In this document: positions 19,250-29,019 of the stretch, in pieces | How the letters are laid out: every line of letters begins with the position of its first letter | Numbering within the stretch: the first letter of the stretch is position 1 | Assembly (NCBI GenBank): GCA_963971305.1 | Contig: OZ020305.1 | Span: forward strand, 45,717,750-45,781,749 | Length of the DNA: 64,000 bases | DNA from: Arcuatula senhousia | Taxonomy: Eukaryota; Mollusca; Bivalvia; Mytilida; Mytilidae | Direction: 5' to 3' | The notes under the pieces: model-generated | The model's database searches: none | What the model was told of the DNA's origin: nothing | What the model saw: only the letters and a program-made list of their open reading frames with translations | Program-made: the position numbers and the translations under genes

Positions 19250-21309
19250 CTACAAAATCGAAATGGAATTTATAAAAAAAGAGGTGATGTGTAAAAAACA
19301 TTATTTGAATGCGTTGAATAGAAATAATGAGATGTGGAATAAGTGTACGCGGCACAGCCCACAGTCAAGCGCCAATTCAGAAAACCACAACGGACAACCC
19401 GGACTCAACCGCCTGCAGCCTTCAACGAGGCTAGTAGGCGCTGCCTGCGGGTCTGCAATCGCCCATGGTCTAAATAAAATGCATATAATTCAAATCCAGT
19501 CCTGAAATAGTCACAGATAGACCCCCTTCTTAAACAAGGAAAAGAAAACATCAAAAATTCAAAGATTCCTGGCTACGGACAAGCACATGTAATATGTGGC
19601 GGGGTTAAACTTATTTTTTTTTAATCAAAAATTACTTTTTTGTACTTTGTAAATGTTGCAAGTTCAACAAAGAAATTGTGGCATGATTCGATTCACTGCC
19701 ATTGTGACATCAAACACTTTCATATGGACAATGGCTCCCTGATCAACTGAGGAGAATTGTCATCTTCACATGCTCTAATCTTACTTCCATTCTCTGATAA
19801 AAAAAGAGAAAACATGGAACTTCGCCACTTCAGACAATCAAATCAATGTCTGTCACAACTAAAATCTCGCCGTATCCCTTGTTGCACAGCCTAATCCTTA
19901 ATAGAAATGTCAGTTGCCGTGAACAGTGAGACATGACAGCTAAGAACTACAGACACGCACACAGCACCTGTCAACGTGAATAACGTCGAATTGCAAAAAA
20001 AAGAAGCAAGTAAAAAGACTATCTCTGAGTCAGCCATACACTATACAATCTGTCAACCCCGTGAAAACACACTCACGAGTCCAATATTTTGATAGACAGA
20101 AGCCACTAAAAACACAATTGCAAAACTGAATGCCTGTCAAAAAGGATAACAAATATACTGGCGTCTGCGACACTGTCGGTATTTATTCTTATAGGAGAAT
20201 AAATACCATCATGACGATGTACGTGAATATGAAAGAACTCAAAAAACATTGTAATAAATTCATTAAATTCTATTGTTTATTGTAGTGACATCATGAGATC
20301 GTCTAGCTTTCCATAAAATGTCTCAAAATAATTTGAAACCGTGTTGTGTTTTGTGTTCGTACCGGACCCTAGAGCATACGAAGGTTTTGCAACGAAAAGC
20401 TTGATTTTAAGATTTATAATGCCTGAACCAAGTCATGATCATTGCTATTTTTGATTTATTCCGTATGCAATTGTCTTACAGTTGTATTTTGGCTTTCCTT
20501 CTTTGGTGTCACATATGAGATTTATTGCTACTGGTATGATTTTTAATAAAACTGGTGGAAACTCAAGGAGACCTGGAAAACTCGACCAATGAGAAAAAGA
20601 ATCTCGCATTTAATTCTATGTACTGTTGGCATTGTTCTTACATACTATAATAATTCTTTATAGCAAATTGAAATAAAGGAGGACGATTATTTGTCCACTT
20701 TTAAAATTTTCATATACATTTTGTACATTTGTACTACAATCATAGACCTGTCTAATACGCAGGTCTATGCTACACTCTAGATATACTCTGTAGAAGTTTG
20801 TCGTTATAAAAATGCAAATTACAGGGTTTGCAAACATTACTGCTTAGATAATTAAAATCACTTTTTATTTACCTTGAAAAGCCTTAAAACCAATTAATAA
20901 AACGGAGGTTTTTCAATATAAATTGTTGAACTAAGGGTTTGTCTGATTTTTTAACCAACTTAGTTCAATACAGAAACAATTTTAAATAAATATCTCAAAC
21001 AAATTATCATTAATTTACATGTTAATCACTTTTTTTCTTTATACATCTTTTAAATCCGATATAAGGGGTATTAAGAACAAAATGAATTTACATGTATTAT
21101 TATTATTATGAATTCTCTGTTTGTAAGTTCTATAGAGTAAAGGTCTTCTATGGTTTTATGTTTTACGAATAAAAATATAATTACCAACTTAATTTAAAGT
21201 CATAATTTGGAAATAGTAGAAACAGCTATAAGTATAGATCTTAGAGCAACATTTACGAGCATACTACAATGAGACCATCTGCAGCAAAGCCAAACTTAAA
21301 AGAAATCTG
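19250..21309. other. Intergenic DNA, or intron of the glutaredoxin-like gene
   Basis: No gene recognised. It contains a mildly GC-rich stretch at 19340-19470 and two small perfect hairpins: ggtatttattct/agaataaatacc at 20178-20207 and catagacctg/caggtctatg at 20741-20769. About 20415-20560 is a relative of the repeat at 10603-10760 ('ccaagtcatgatcattgcta'). If the 24.3-kb first exon is right, this is all intronic. Confidence 0.45.
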
Positions 21310-21652
21310 ACAGCCGGTGGTGAAGTGGTTAACGCGTCGGACTACTAACACCAAGGTTCGTGGTTCGATCCTTGTCAGGGGCGAAAATTTCATGAACCGA
21401 TTTTCCGACTCTCTCAGAGTCTCCCTTGACACCATTTGCGAGGATGGTCTCATCCTTCGGAAGGGACGAAAAAGGGTTGTCCCGTGTATAGGGAGAGCAA
21501 TACCCTGTGCACGTAAAAAACACATTTGCAGAGTTCGATAAGAGAAGACTCAATGGGAGCCGCTTACAAAAGCCACACTCGCAAACTGCTAGCTGGAGAG
21601 TGATTTATAAATGCATTAGGCTTGGTTCCCAATTCAGGATAAATAAATATGT
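21310..21652 (+). mobile_element. tRNA-derived SINE
   Basis: The head is tRNA-like. An A-box-like 'tggtgaagtggttaacgcg' lies near 21318-21336, followed by an anticodon-arm-like region, and a canonical B box ggttcgatcc lies at 21362-21371. Then comes a non-tRNA body (including 'catccttcggaagggacg' and 'gtgcacgtaaaaaacac') and an AT-rich tail 'ataaataaatatg'. The size and layout fit a molluscan SINE. The acceptor stem does not pair well, so this is not a functional tRNA gene. RNA polymerase III would be expected to transcribe intact copies. Confidence 0.8.
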
Positions 21653-21689
21653 TTAATGCAGGATGACAAGTCAGTGTACCAGTTACGAA

Positions 21690-22000
21690 AAAGTAACCAA
21701 TTTTCATCTTGTTGATTTCTCTTAGCAGACCATCATGCCATATAATGTCAAACGCTTTTTGAGCATCTGTCAGTGCTATGAGAATCTGATTCTCAAGAGC
21801 CTCATTTCTAACTTCTGTTACTATCAGTCCAGTATTGGAAGGTGATTCCTTTGCTGTGAAGCCTTTTTGTAGACGATTTTGACTTACGAATTATTTCATT
21901 GTTTCTAAATACCTTTTCGACAATCTTTCCTATAGTACTTGTCACTGTGGTTTTTTGGTATGAATTTAGGTCTTGCATGGGTTTTCCTCCCTTTTTATAG
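21690..22000 (-). pseudogene. LINE reverse-transcriptase relic, 5' segment (inverted)
   Basis: The minus strand encodes a recognisable palm/fingers segment: QKGFTAKESPSNTG, then IVTEVRNEALENQI, then IALTDAQKAFDIIWHDGLLR. The first catalytic Asp region is kept as LTDAQKAFD. The frame is lost upstream (a shift near 21890). It lies next to, and opposite in orientation to, the downstream RT segment at 22645-23870 and appears to be from the same kind of element. Confidence 0.7.
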
Positions 22001-22134
22001 CTAGACCGGATTGCTAATTCCAGATTTCAGTGAGGCAGGAAGTAGCATGATGAAAATTCACATCAAACTCATTACACTGTGTGACAATAACTGTCGATCG
22101 TTCCTCAGATTTCTTTTAATTAGTTTAATGGAGA

Positions 22135-22640
22135 GGTGAGTGAGTGAGTGAGTTGGTGTTTTACGCCCGTGCAACGCTATATAGGTTATTTACAGGCGAT
22201 GAACATGAAAAGGGTGATAAAATGAACATGAAATGATGATGATAAATGAAATATGGGGATGGGGTGGGAAACAAAGGACCGGTAAATTTTGAAGAACCAC
22301 AGGAAAAGGGGAGAGGTGAGTAGGGGCGGAAAATTTAGCCTATGTGGTGCACTACTTGGCGGTCCACAAAGGGGTCTTTTACGTGCATGAAGCGTGGCAC
22401 TCTCCACACACGTTGGCCCACTATGGTCGGCGGTCAGGGTTTCCGTATTATAGACCTGACAACCCCCGCGGACGAGGGCCACCCTATTCAGCCACCTAGG
22501 GTACACACTTGGTCGCTCTGTGGGCTGAGCACTGACCCGACGTCAGAATCCCAAGACCCTTAGTCGCCTCTTACGACAAGCTAGGACAACTATCCCGTCC
22601 TACTGCTGAATACCTGGGTGCTCGTCAGGGTCTGATCCCC
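22135..22640 (+). repeat. GC-rich dispersed repeat with (gagt)n start
   Basis: Starts with a (gagt)n microsatellite (about 22136-22155) and 'ttggtgttttacgcccgtgc'. It continues through 'ggtcttttacgtgcatgaag' and 'cgtggcactctccacacacg' to 'gtcgcctcttacgacaagct'. The last phrase and 'ttttacg' motifs are familiar from widespread invertebrate short repeats. The minus-strand open frame at 22186-22506 is part of the repeat and not a gene. Confidence 0.65.
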
Positions 22641-22644
22641 TATC

Positions 22645-23870
22645 GCACATAAGGTCTTCATCAATTTCCTGCTGCATATATTTGAAGAACATAATCTTGC
22701 ATGGTGCTCATCTATATATCACGGAGTCCCTAGTCCCTACAGTAGCGGACGATGTAACATTAGTATCGAACAATCCAAACGAGTTACAAAATTTACTAAA
22801 TGTCCAATCTGACTTCGCCAACAAACATAGATACATCATCAGTTCTCAAAAGTCATGTGTCCTGGAAAAGGGTTGTAAGGAAAGCAAAGAATGGGCCTTA
22901 AATGGAAAGACCTAACAAAACCCTAAAAGTGCTACACACCTTGGCATCCAGCGTGACAATAACTCCAAATATGGAACATGTGAGGTAGTTTCTTCTCGAA
23001 TCCAAATAGCCAGACGTACAGTAAACTCTCCCATGGGAGCAGGTTTACACCGGGCTTAACGGTCTGAACCCCATGGTTTCCTTACATCTGATACAATGCT
23101 ATGTCATCCCGTTTTTGCTCTATGGATTAGATGTTATAAGTTTATTATAATCAGACATTCAACAGCTATGTAGGTACTTTAATAAGCTCATTAAACAAAT
23201 CCAACATCTACCTACAAGAACTGCTAACTCTGGGGCCCTCCTGTTAGTTGGACAAATTCCCATAGAAGCAGAAATCCACAAACGAATGTTAAATTTATTT
23301 GGAAATGTTGTGAACAAATCTGAACCTGTGGAAAGAGAAATATGTATCAGACAACTTGGGATCAAATCAAATAAATCAAACAGCTGGTTTATCAAAATAT
23401 CACAACCTTTGGAACTCTATGAACTACCTTCTCAACATGACTTAATACTTTCTCCACTTTCGATTCCGTCCTGGAGAAAATTAGTCAAGGATGCTGTTAA
23501 CACATACTAGTACTGGTTAGGAAGTTCAAAAGCTGAAGCAAATGAAAAAAAAACGTCATTAAAGTATAGTGGACAGAAACATTTGCCACAAAAACAGGAT
23601 CAGTTTAATGTAAAATTGCATGTGGGGTCTACACACTTGAGAAAGAAAAGTCAAAATTCAGTCATTGAAAATTGGGACATATAATCAAACCTGCAAACTG
23701 TGTTTGGGGAAACCAGAAGACATCACACACTTCCTCACCAGATGTAAATCGTTTCAACATGATAGAGCTATTTTAATTTTGTAAATAAACTACACTTAGA
23801 ACTGACATCCTATATGTTGAGACTGTCACTGAACTTACTACAGATAACTAACTAACTAACTAACTAAATA
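22645..23870 (+). pseudogene. LINE ORF2 relic, 3' segment
   Basis: Broken plus-strand frames encode the RT catalytic core as VPTVADDVTLVSNNPNELQ (near 22735-22790). Thumb-like SSQKSCVLEKG follows, then HLGIQ..NSKYG, then a C-terminal region with PMVSLHLIQCYVIPFLLYGL, and finally the zinc-knuckle relic CKLCLGKPEDITHFLTRC near 23696-23750. Several stops and shifts make it non-functional. It ends in an (aact)n tail at 23845-23868, a typical LINE terminus. Confidence 0.8.
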
Positions 23871-24296
23871 ATTTTAGTTAGATAATCAGCTATTGAAGCT
23901 AATCATTGAGTGTACTAACTTTCTGTTCGACTACAACAGGAAACGAGCTTCTTTGGTACATTTCCATACATGTCACAGTACTTATAAAGTGACATTTTTT
24001 GTAGGCATTTTTTGTATACCTGCCAATAATTCAGTATCTTCCGGTGTATTGACCCTGGCTCATGGGAGGTTCTGTACATAGGCATAGACGTTTGAGCTTT
24101 TTTCTTATATTATCCAATTCTAGTGCTGTTTTTATAAATTAAGGACCTTTTTAACCTGATGAAATTTTGGTGGTGCGCAGTGATATCTATATAGGCAGAA
24201 TCTTCAAAGAAGACGTAGAGATAACAGGAAAGTTGAAAATATTTCCAACAAACAAAAGTAAATTGTTTAAAAATGCTTTTTGGTAATTTAACATAC
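23871..24296. other. Non-coding DNA, nothing recognised
   Basis: AT-rich sequence with no gene or clear repeat; probably intron if the first exon of the glutaredoxin-like gene is at 24.3 kb. Confidence 0.4.
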
Positions 24297-24430
24297 CATT
24301 TTCATCTATTATTCATATCCTTGACCTGTTGACAGATTGACTTTGTTAGTAAACAAACGCACGTGTCATACTACCGGAAGTTCACGTTTTTGTTTGTGTG
24401 CACATGCGATGTCAGCCACATCCGGCGTGT
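24297..24430 (-). promoter_or_regulatory. Candidate promoter and first exon of the glutaredoxin-like gene
   Basis: On the minus strand, ATGAAAATG at 24305-24297 is followed directly by a donor gtatgt. Joined to the exon starting at 19249, it gives M-K-M in the right phase ahead of the basic leader. Just upstream lie an E-box cacgtg (24360-24365), a strong ETS motif accggaagt (24373-24381) and an ETS-like acatccgg (24418-24424), as in many housekeeping promoters. A plus-strand donor ttgtgtt|gtaagt near 24463 could mean divergent transcription. This is inference from sequence alone. Confidence 0.35.
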
Positions 24431-25038
24431 TTTTGCAGACAACAACATTGAAGAATTGTGTTGTAAGTTTCCATCTCCCAATTAAGATTATTCTACCACA
24501 AATATCTTATCTGCTTTAATTACATTGACTGATATTTATAGCTTTCACTTTTTGTTTTTCAAAAAAAAATTATAAAGGGAATTCAAACTCCAGATTCAAA
24601 GCTAATCTGATTTTTATAAATTTTTTGTTTGGACAAAATTGTTGGGATACCCCCACAACTTATATGCCCATATATATCAAACTAACTACATAGGAACATG
24701 ATCCTGATCCCTATGGTCTGTCAACACAACTGGTCACCCGGTACTGGTTTACTCTAATATGATTAAGGCCCTGCCTTTTTAGCGAGCATCGAAAATATAT
24801 ATACTGGCCTTTTAAAAATAAATCCATGTGCTCGACCGGCTAAATGTAACGTAAAGAGGGAATTTTTAAAAAAGGAATTAGGTAGTAGCAAAATCTGACC
24901 CCCATCGCCACCCACCCACCCAATCCAAATCATATGCACTTGAGAAAGTTGTTGTTAAAATTTCTGGGATAACTACTTATTAAAAATTCAATTTAATATT
25001 TGTGCAAATAATAAATCCTGTAACATTCTGGGGCGACA
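24431..25038. other. Non-coding DNA between candidate promoters
   Basis: No gene or clear repeat seen. Possibly the first-intron or spacer sequence between two opposite-strand promoters. Confidence 0.4.
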
Positions 25039-25110
25039 TTTGGCGGGGACGAAATTATCCCTTTATGGATTACGTGACGTCATTTCCTTGTCAGAGTATT
25101 TCGCGCTTCT
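25039..25110 (+). promoter_or_regulatory. Candidate HERC1 promoter
   Basis: Contains an E2F-like tttggcgggg (about 25039-25048), a perfect cAMP-response palindrome tgacgtca (25075-25082) and another E2F-like tttcgcgc (about 25096-25103), within 70 bp. This lies 160-230 bp before the in-frame ATG of the proposed first exon, which ends at a good donor (25314). No TATA box is obvious. The start site is not established. Confidence 0.45.
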
Positions 25111-25272
25111 TCAGCAGACCATGAAAACAACATTCAGATTCTGTCAGGTTTTGTGAGATTTTCTGATTATCAGTGTTTTATTTGAAGCATTGGTAACAGA
25201 AGGTACATTAAGAAACCTGGCGGGAAAAAAAAACGGATAAGTAAAAATATCATTCAGGATTTAGGAGAGTGA

Positions 25273-25314
25273 ATGAAACCCAACTTCAGGATGGGACTCT
25301 TCTTTCAATTTCAG
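25273..25314 (+). CDS. HERC1: Proposed HERC1 first exon, end portion (5' leader or alternative N-terminus)
   Basis: The exon ends at ttcag|gtaaga (25314). From ATG 25273 the frame runs 14 codons (MKPNFRMGLFFQFQ) to the donor and continues in frame into exon 2 (ctc, then ATG 29023), adding 15 residues. Similarity to vertebrate HERC1 begins at the exon-2 ATG, so this may be only 5' leader. The exon's 5' end is unknown. Confidence 0.4.
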
Positions 25315-25786
25315 GTAAGAACCTTCTATTTATTATTATGAGTAGGTTTTATTCAGTAAATTTATGTATTTCTTTATCTAGCTTAGAATTTAACAAAGCT
25401 TGGTCAGTATCATGCATTTGGAATGACTAGTCAATGGAACGATGTTGCCAAAAGCTAGCTCGGTAATTTCCGGAAAATCGTTTTTCAGCGGAAAAGACCG
25501 AATGGTGTATAATAAAAATCTGTGTGTAAAAATAAACAAGTAGATGAATGAGGGTTTTATTATTGTTTTTAAATTTCAATTTTTTTATTCTTGCATAACA
25601 GATTATGATGTATTTTTTATAAGCCCAGAGGATTGATTGTTTTACTTGCTCCGTGCCTATTAATTTTTTCACTCCGTAAAAGTAAACCTGTTCCGGTTTT
25701 ATCGTCAGTATATTTCTGGCACATCTCAAAACATGCACAATGCCGTAGGGCTCGCATCTGCGATGCTCGCTATGAATTAATTCTCT

Positions 25787-26541
25787 TTATGTTGCTCTGT
25801 ATGCTATAGATGGGCAGTGTAGGGTCATGATCAGGAGTTTGGTGTCATCGAATCTGCCGGTATTCGTAATCATGTAAATGAAGTCTGCAACGAGTGAAGT
25901 CATTGTCTGGTAGTTGTTGTCTTCTCTAGTGAGTAGTGAGGGCAGTGACAGTTCTTTTGGAGGGTTGTTTAGTTCTCTCTAATTTTATTCTTGAGTTGGA
26001 TCCTCTCTGCCTCATAATTACTAAAGTACAGGAGGTAATGCTCGGTGGTTTCTATATTTCCACATTCACAGTATTGTGATGGTGCTACCACAGTCTTGTT
26101 TCGGTACTCATTTCGGTGGCTGTAACTAGTTCTCAGCTCAGTGATGATTTTACCCATCATCTGGATTGGGAGGTCCAAAGTACACGAGTTGATAACAGAT
26201 GGCATCAGGGTATGCAGATGTCTGCCTGATTGTGAAAAATCCAATCTCTTCTGTAATTTTGTGTAGGTACTTTGCTTAGCTGCTTGGATGATATCTGACT
26301 CCGTGACAATGTTGTAGTCTTCATTCATTTGTTTCGCTTCTTCTGCTGCCTCCTTTGCCAGTTTGTCCGCCATTTTATTTCCAGTGATGTTTGCATGGCC
26401 TGGGACCCATATAATCTCTGTTTCAGTTCCTGTTCGTTGTAGGGTTGCTAGGTTCTCTTTGATGTCTCTTATGAGGTCCGTGTAGTTGGTAGATGCCCAC
26501 CCTAGAGTAAGGATTCCTACTGCGGTTTTACTATTTGACAC
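25787..26541 (-). pseudogene. LINE ORF2 3' relic with RNase H domain
   Basis: The minus strand has 190 open codons: an RNase H C-terminal half (SNSKTAVGIL..., IIWVPGHANITGNKMADKLA) and a zinc-knuckle-like CECG..TTEHYLLYFS. A frameshift near 25979 leads into another 60 codons (PKELSLPSLLTREDNN...) ending at a TAA at 25789-25787. The usual catalytic Asp of the S/T-D-S motif is Asn here, and everything 5' of it is missing. This is a 5'-truncated copy of an RNase-H-bearing LINE, distinct from the one at 9.5-18.2 kb, antisense in HERC1 intron 1. Confidence 0.8.
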
Positions 26542-27860
26542 TGTCAGATATATAGAGAGAATTTAGTTTTTTACTTTCATCCGTATAATTGTTTATTCTA
26601 GAAAGAAATTTAACTGTGGGTCTTAAATCTGTCAATTCATAAATTTTTTTCCAAAAAAAAACATCGAATTTCTGGCCCCATAGAAATACTTTCCATCGCG
26701 CTTGCACACATTCAACACATCTGGTTAGGAAAAAAATCAGACCATTAACTTTTGGAATTTCTACATATGTGGGACTGTGTCCTATATTATTTTAATCTAG
26801 GGCCAATGCACAATGCCAATGGCGAGCAGCATTACTGGTCACATTGAAGACTGCAGTCTTTCATCCTTGCGGATTTAAGTAATTATTTTTATTTGCCCCC
26901 TGTTTATGATATGTAGGTTCGTCCCATACTCTTATTCCACATTTCTATTATCCTGACAAAAACTACAGTCTCATGCATGTGATTCTCCAGACTTTGGACC
27001 CATCCCCTGTTCTCCAAACTTTTTGTAAAATTTTCAGCTTTTCAAGACTTGACAAAATTTAGATTGTATGTGTACAGACATTTTAATTGTTAAGTCAAAG
27101 CATTTCCAGTCATTTAAGTGTTTGTCAATTAGTCACACATTAATTTCACAGGTAAAGGTGTTAATTGAAGGTTTATTGTCATAATTGACCTGATGATACA
27201 TTTTGTAGCATAAACAGTTGGACATTAATCAGTGTAACCATGTATATTTGGCACAGGCTAATCTCCAGCTTTGTTATGCTAGATCCATCACATGTATGCT
27301 GGCTGGTGTATTTCATATATGTATACTTATTTATATTAAATATTGCTTTATTTGTACATACATTTTATTACAGGTTGACAAAAAGTTACTGATATTGGCT
27401 ACAAAGACAGAAAAGAAATATGTTTAGTCTTTATTTGACCATTTCTAGTGAAGGTATATGTAACTTGCCCCTTCAATTTGACCAAAAGTGCACATATTTG
27501 CCAAAAAAAAAATGTTTGTCATATTTTGTTATATTTTTCCTCTTGCACATGTTCCAAGTCTGAATGATTAAGATGTATTTGAAGTTTATAATTTTAGACT
27601 GACCCTGTCATACCTGTATAAGTCATTCTACTCAACCATGTCAACATTAAACATTAAAACACCAATTCATGCTAAATACAAATTTACAAGAAAAAAAAGA
27701 TTTTAATGCTTGATGTTTAATATACATGATGTATGTACAGTACATGTAGATCTGCAGATTTATTTCTTAAATGTTTTTTTTTTTGTATGTACAGTTATAT
27801 TTGTCTTTGAATGAACTTTATCATAATTATGTACTAATACAATATACAAATGTATATACT
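26542..27860. other. HERC1 intron 1 sequence
   Basis: AT-rich intronic DNA. No gene, RNA or definable repeat was found. Confidence 0.45.
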
Positions 27861-28032
27861 GAAAAGAAAAGGGACAACAACCGACTAGTTTCGGTGCCTA
27901 GGGCACTGTCATCATTGATGACGGTGCCCTAGGCAATGATGACAGTGCCCTAGGCACCAAAACTAGTCGGTCAAACAGAAATAAAGACATAGACTTGCAA
28001 ATCCAGTTGATGTTGTTGTCCTTTTTCTTTTC
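27861..28032. mobile_element. 172-bp foldback element with nested palindromes
   Basis: The outer ends gaaaagaaaagggacaacaa and, on the minus strand, gaaaagaaaaaggacaacaa form an inverted pair (27861-27881, 28012-28032). Inside is a second palindrome: 27882-27917 (cgactagtttcggtgcctag...) pairs with 27934-27970 around a short loop that itself repeats 'ggtgccctagg'. No target duplication was found. It lies in HERC1 intron 1. Confidence 0.75.
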
Positions 28033-29019
28033 ATTTAAATGTTGATAGAGACAACCCAGCATACCTCATCTGGATTTCTGATAAACCCAAAGAAACTAGC
28101 GTTGGATCACTGTTCCGTTAAAATGTATATATAAAAAGTAAGATGGTCGACCAAAGTAACGTATCCCCTTAAATGTATATACTGTAGACTATTATTTTGA
28201 TAGTTTAAAAAACAACACACCTTTTGTTGACTTTTTAATTCCATGGTTTGTACATGTTGCTACAGGAATTTAATGAAATAATACATGTAACACTTCATTC
28301 TTATTTTCATGGTTGACTGTCATTCACGAAAACAAAAAACTGTAACACCACAAATAATTATGAAACTGCATTATATGCATGAATCTGTCCAGTGCAAAAT
28401 GTGTTAAATTTGTTATTGATATTTTTTAGAATATTTTCTTTTTTCATTTACATTTATACAGAAAGAGAAAGAATGTACTACATCTAATAAAAAAGATTAG
28501 CAAAACCTATAGTGGTATGTATTTAACATACATAATTCATGTAAAACATGTAGAGTATTTAAGAAGAGGTTTTATGTAAAGCACAGTAAAGTTTTCATTA
28601 CAATATGTACATAATATTTATATCAATCTGTTAACATTATATCCTGATTTAGACATGTTAGAGAAGAAGAAAAAAATAGAAAATTTTATTTTTACAGTTG
28701 TATTTACCAGAATAAGCAAAGGATTGAAATGGTCTATATATAAAGTGCAAATCCACCTGTACATAAAAAAAGACAAGTTTTGATCCTTATTGGTGTTAAA
28801 CACATGTGAGAACACTTGACACATATTTTTCCTGTTTATGTGATAAACAAGCATCGAACAATAAAGGGCATTTGGCAAATATGATGTTTTTGTGTTTGTC
28901 CATTATTTGCTATTCCCAAACAAAAGAGCATTTACTTTTTTACAACACAGTATAATGCAGCATCGTGCTAAGTTTTGTTTTTCAATGATAACATGAACAT
29001 GTCACTGATTTGATTTCAG
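28033..29019. other. HERC1 intron 1, 3' portion
   Basis: AT-rich intron ending in the acceptor ttgatttcag (29010-29019). No gene or definable repeat was seen. Confidence 0.5.

Noticed and set aside
19263..19505. 80-codon plus-strand frame over the GC-richer stretch
   Set aside because: Overlaps the upstream border of the minus-strand glutaredoxin-like exon; no similarity recognised.
21310..21382. Functional tRNA gene
   Set aside because: A and B boxes are present but the anticodon stem and acceptor stem pair poorly and the sequence continues into a SINE body.
22186..22506. 106-codon minus-strand frame with Cys and Pro
   Set aside because: Falls inside a GC-rich dispersed repeat; no domain recognised.
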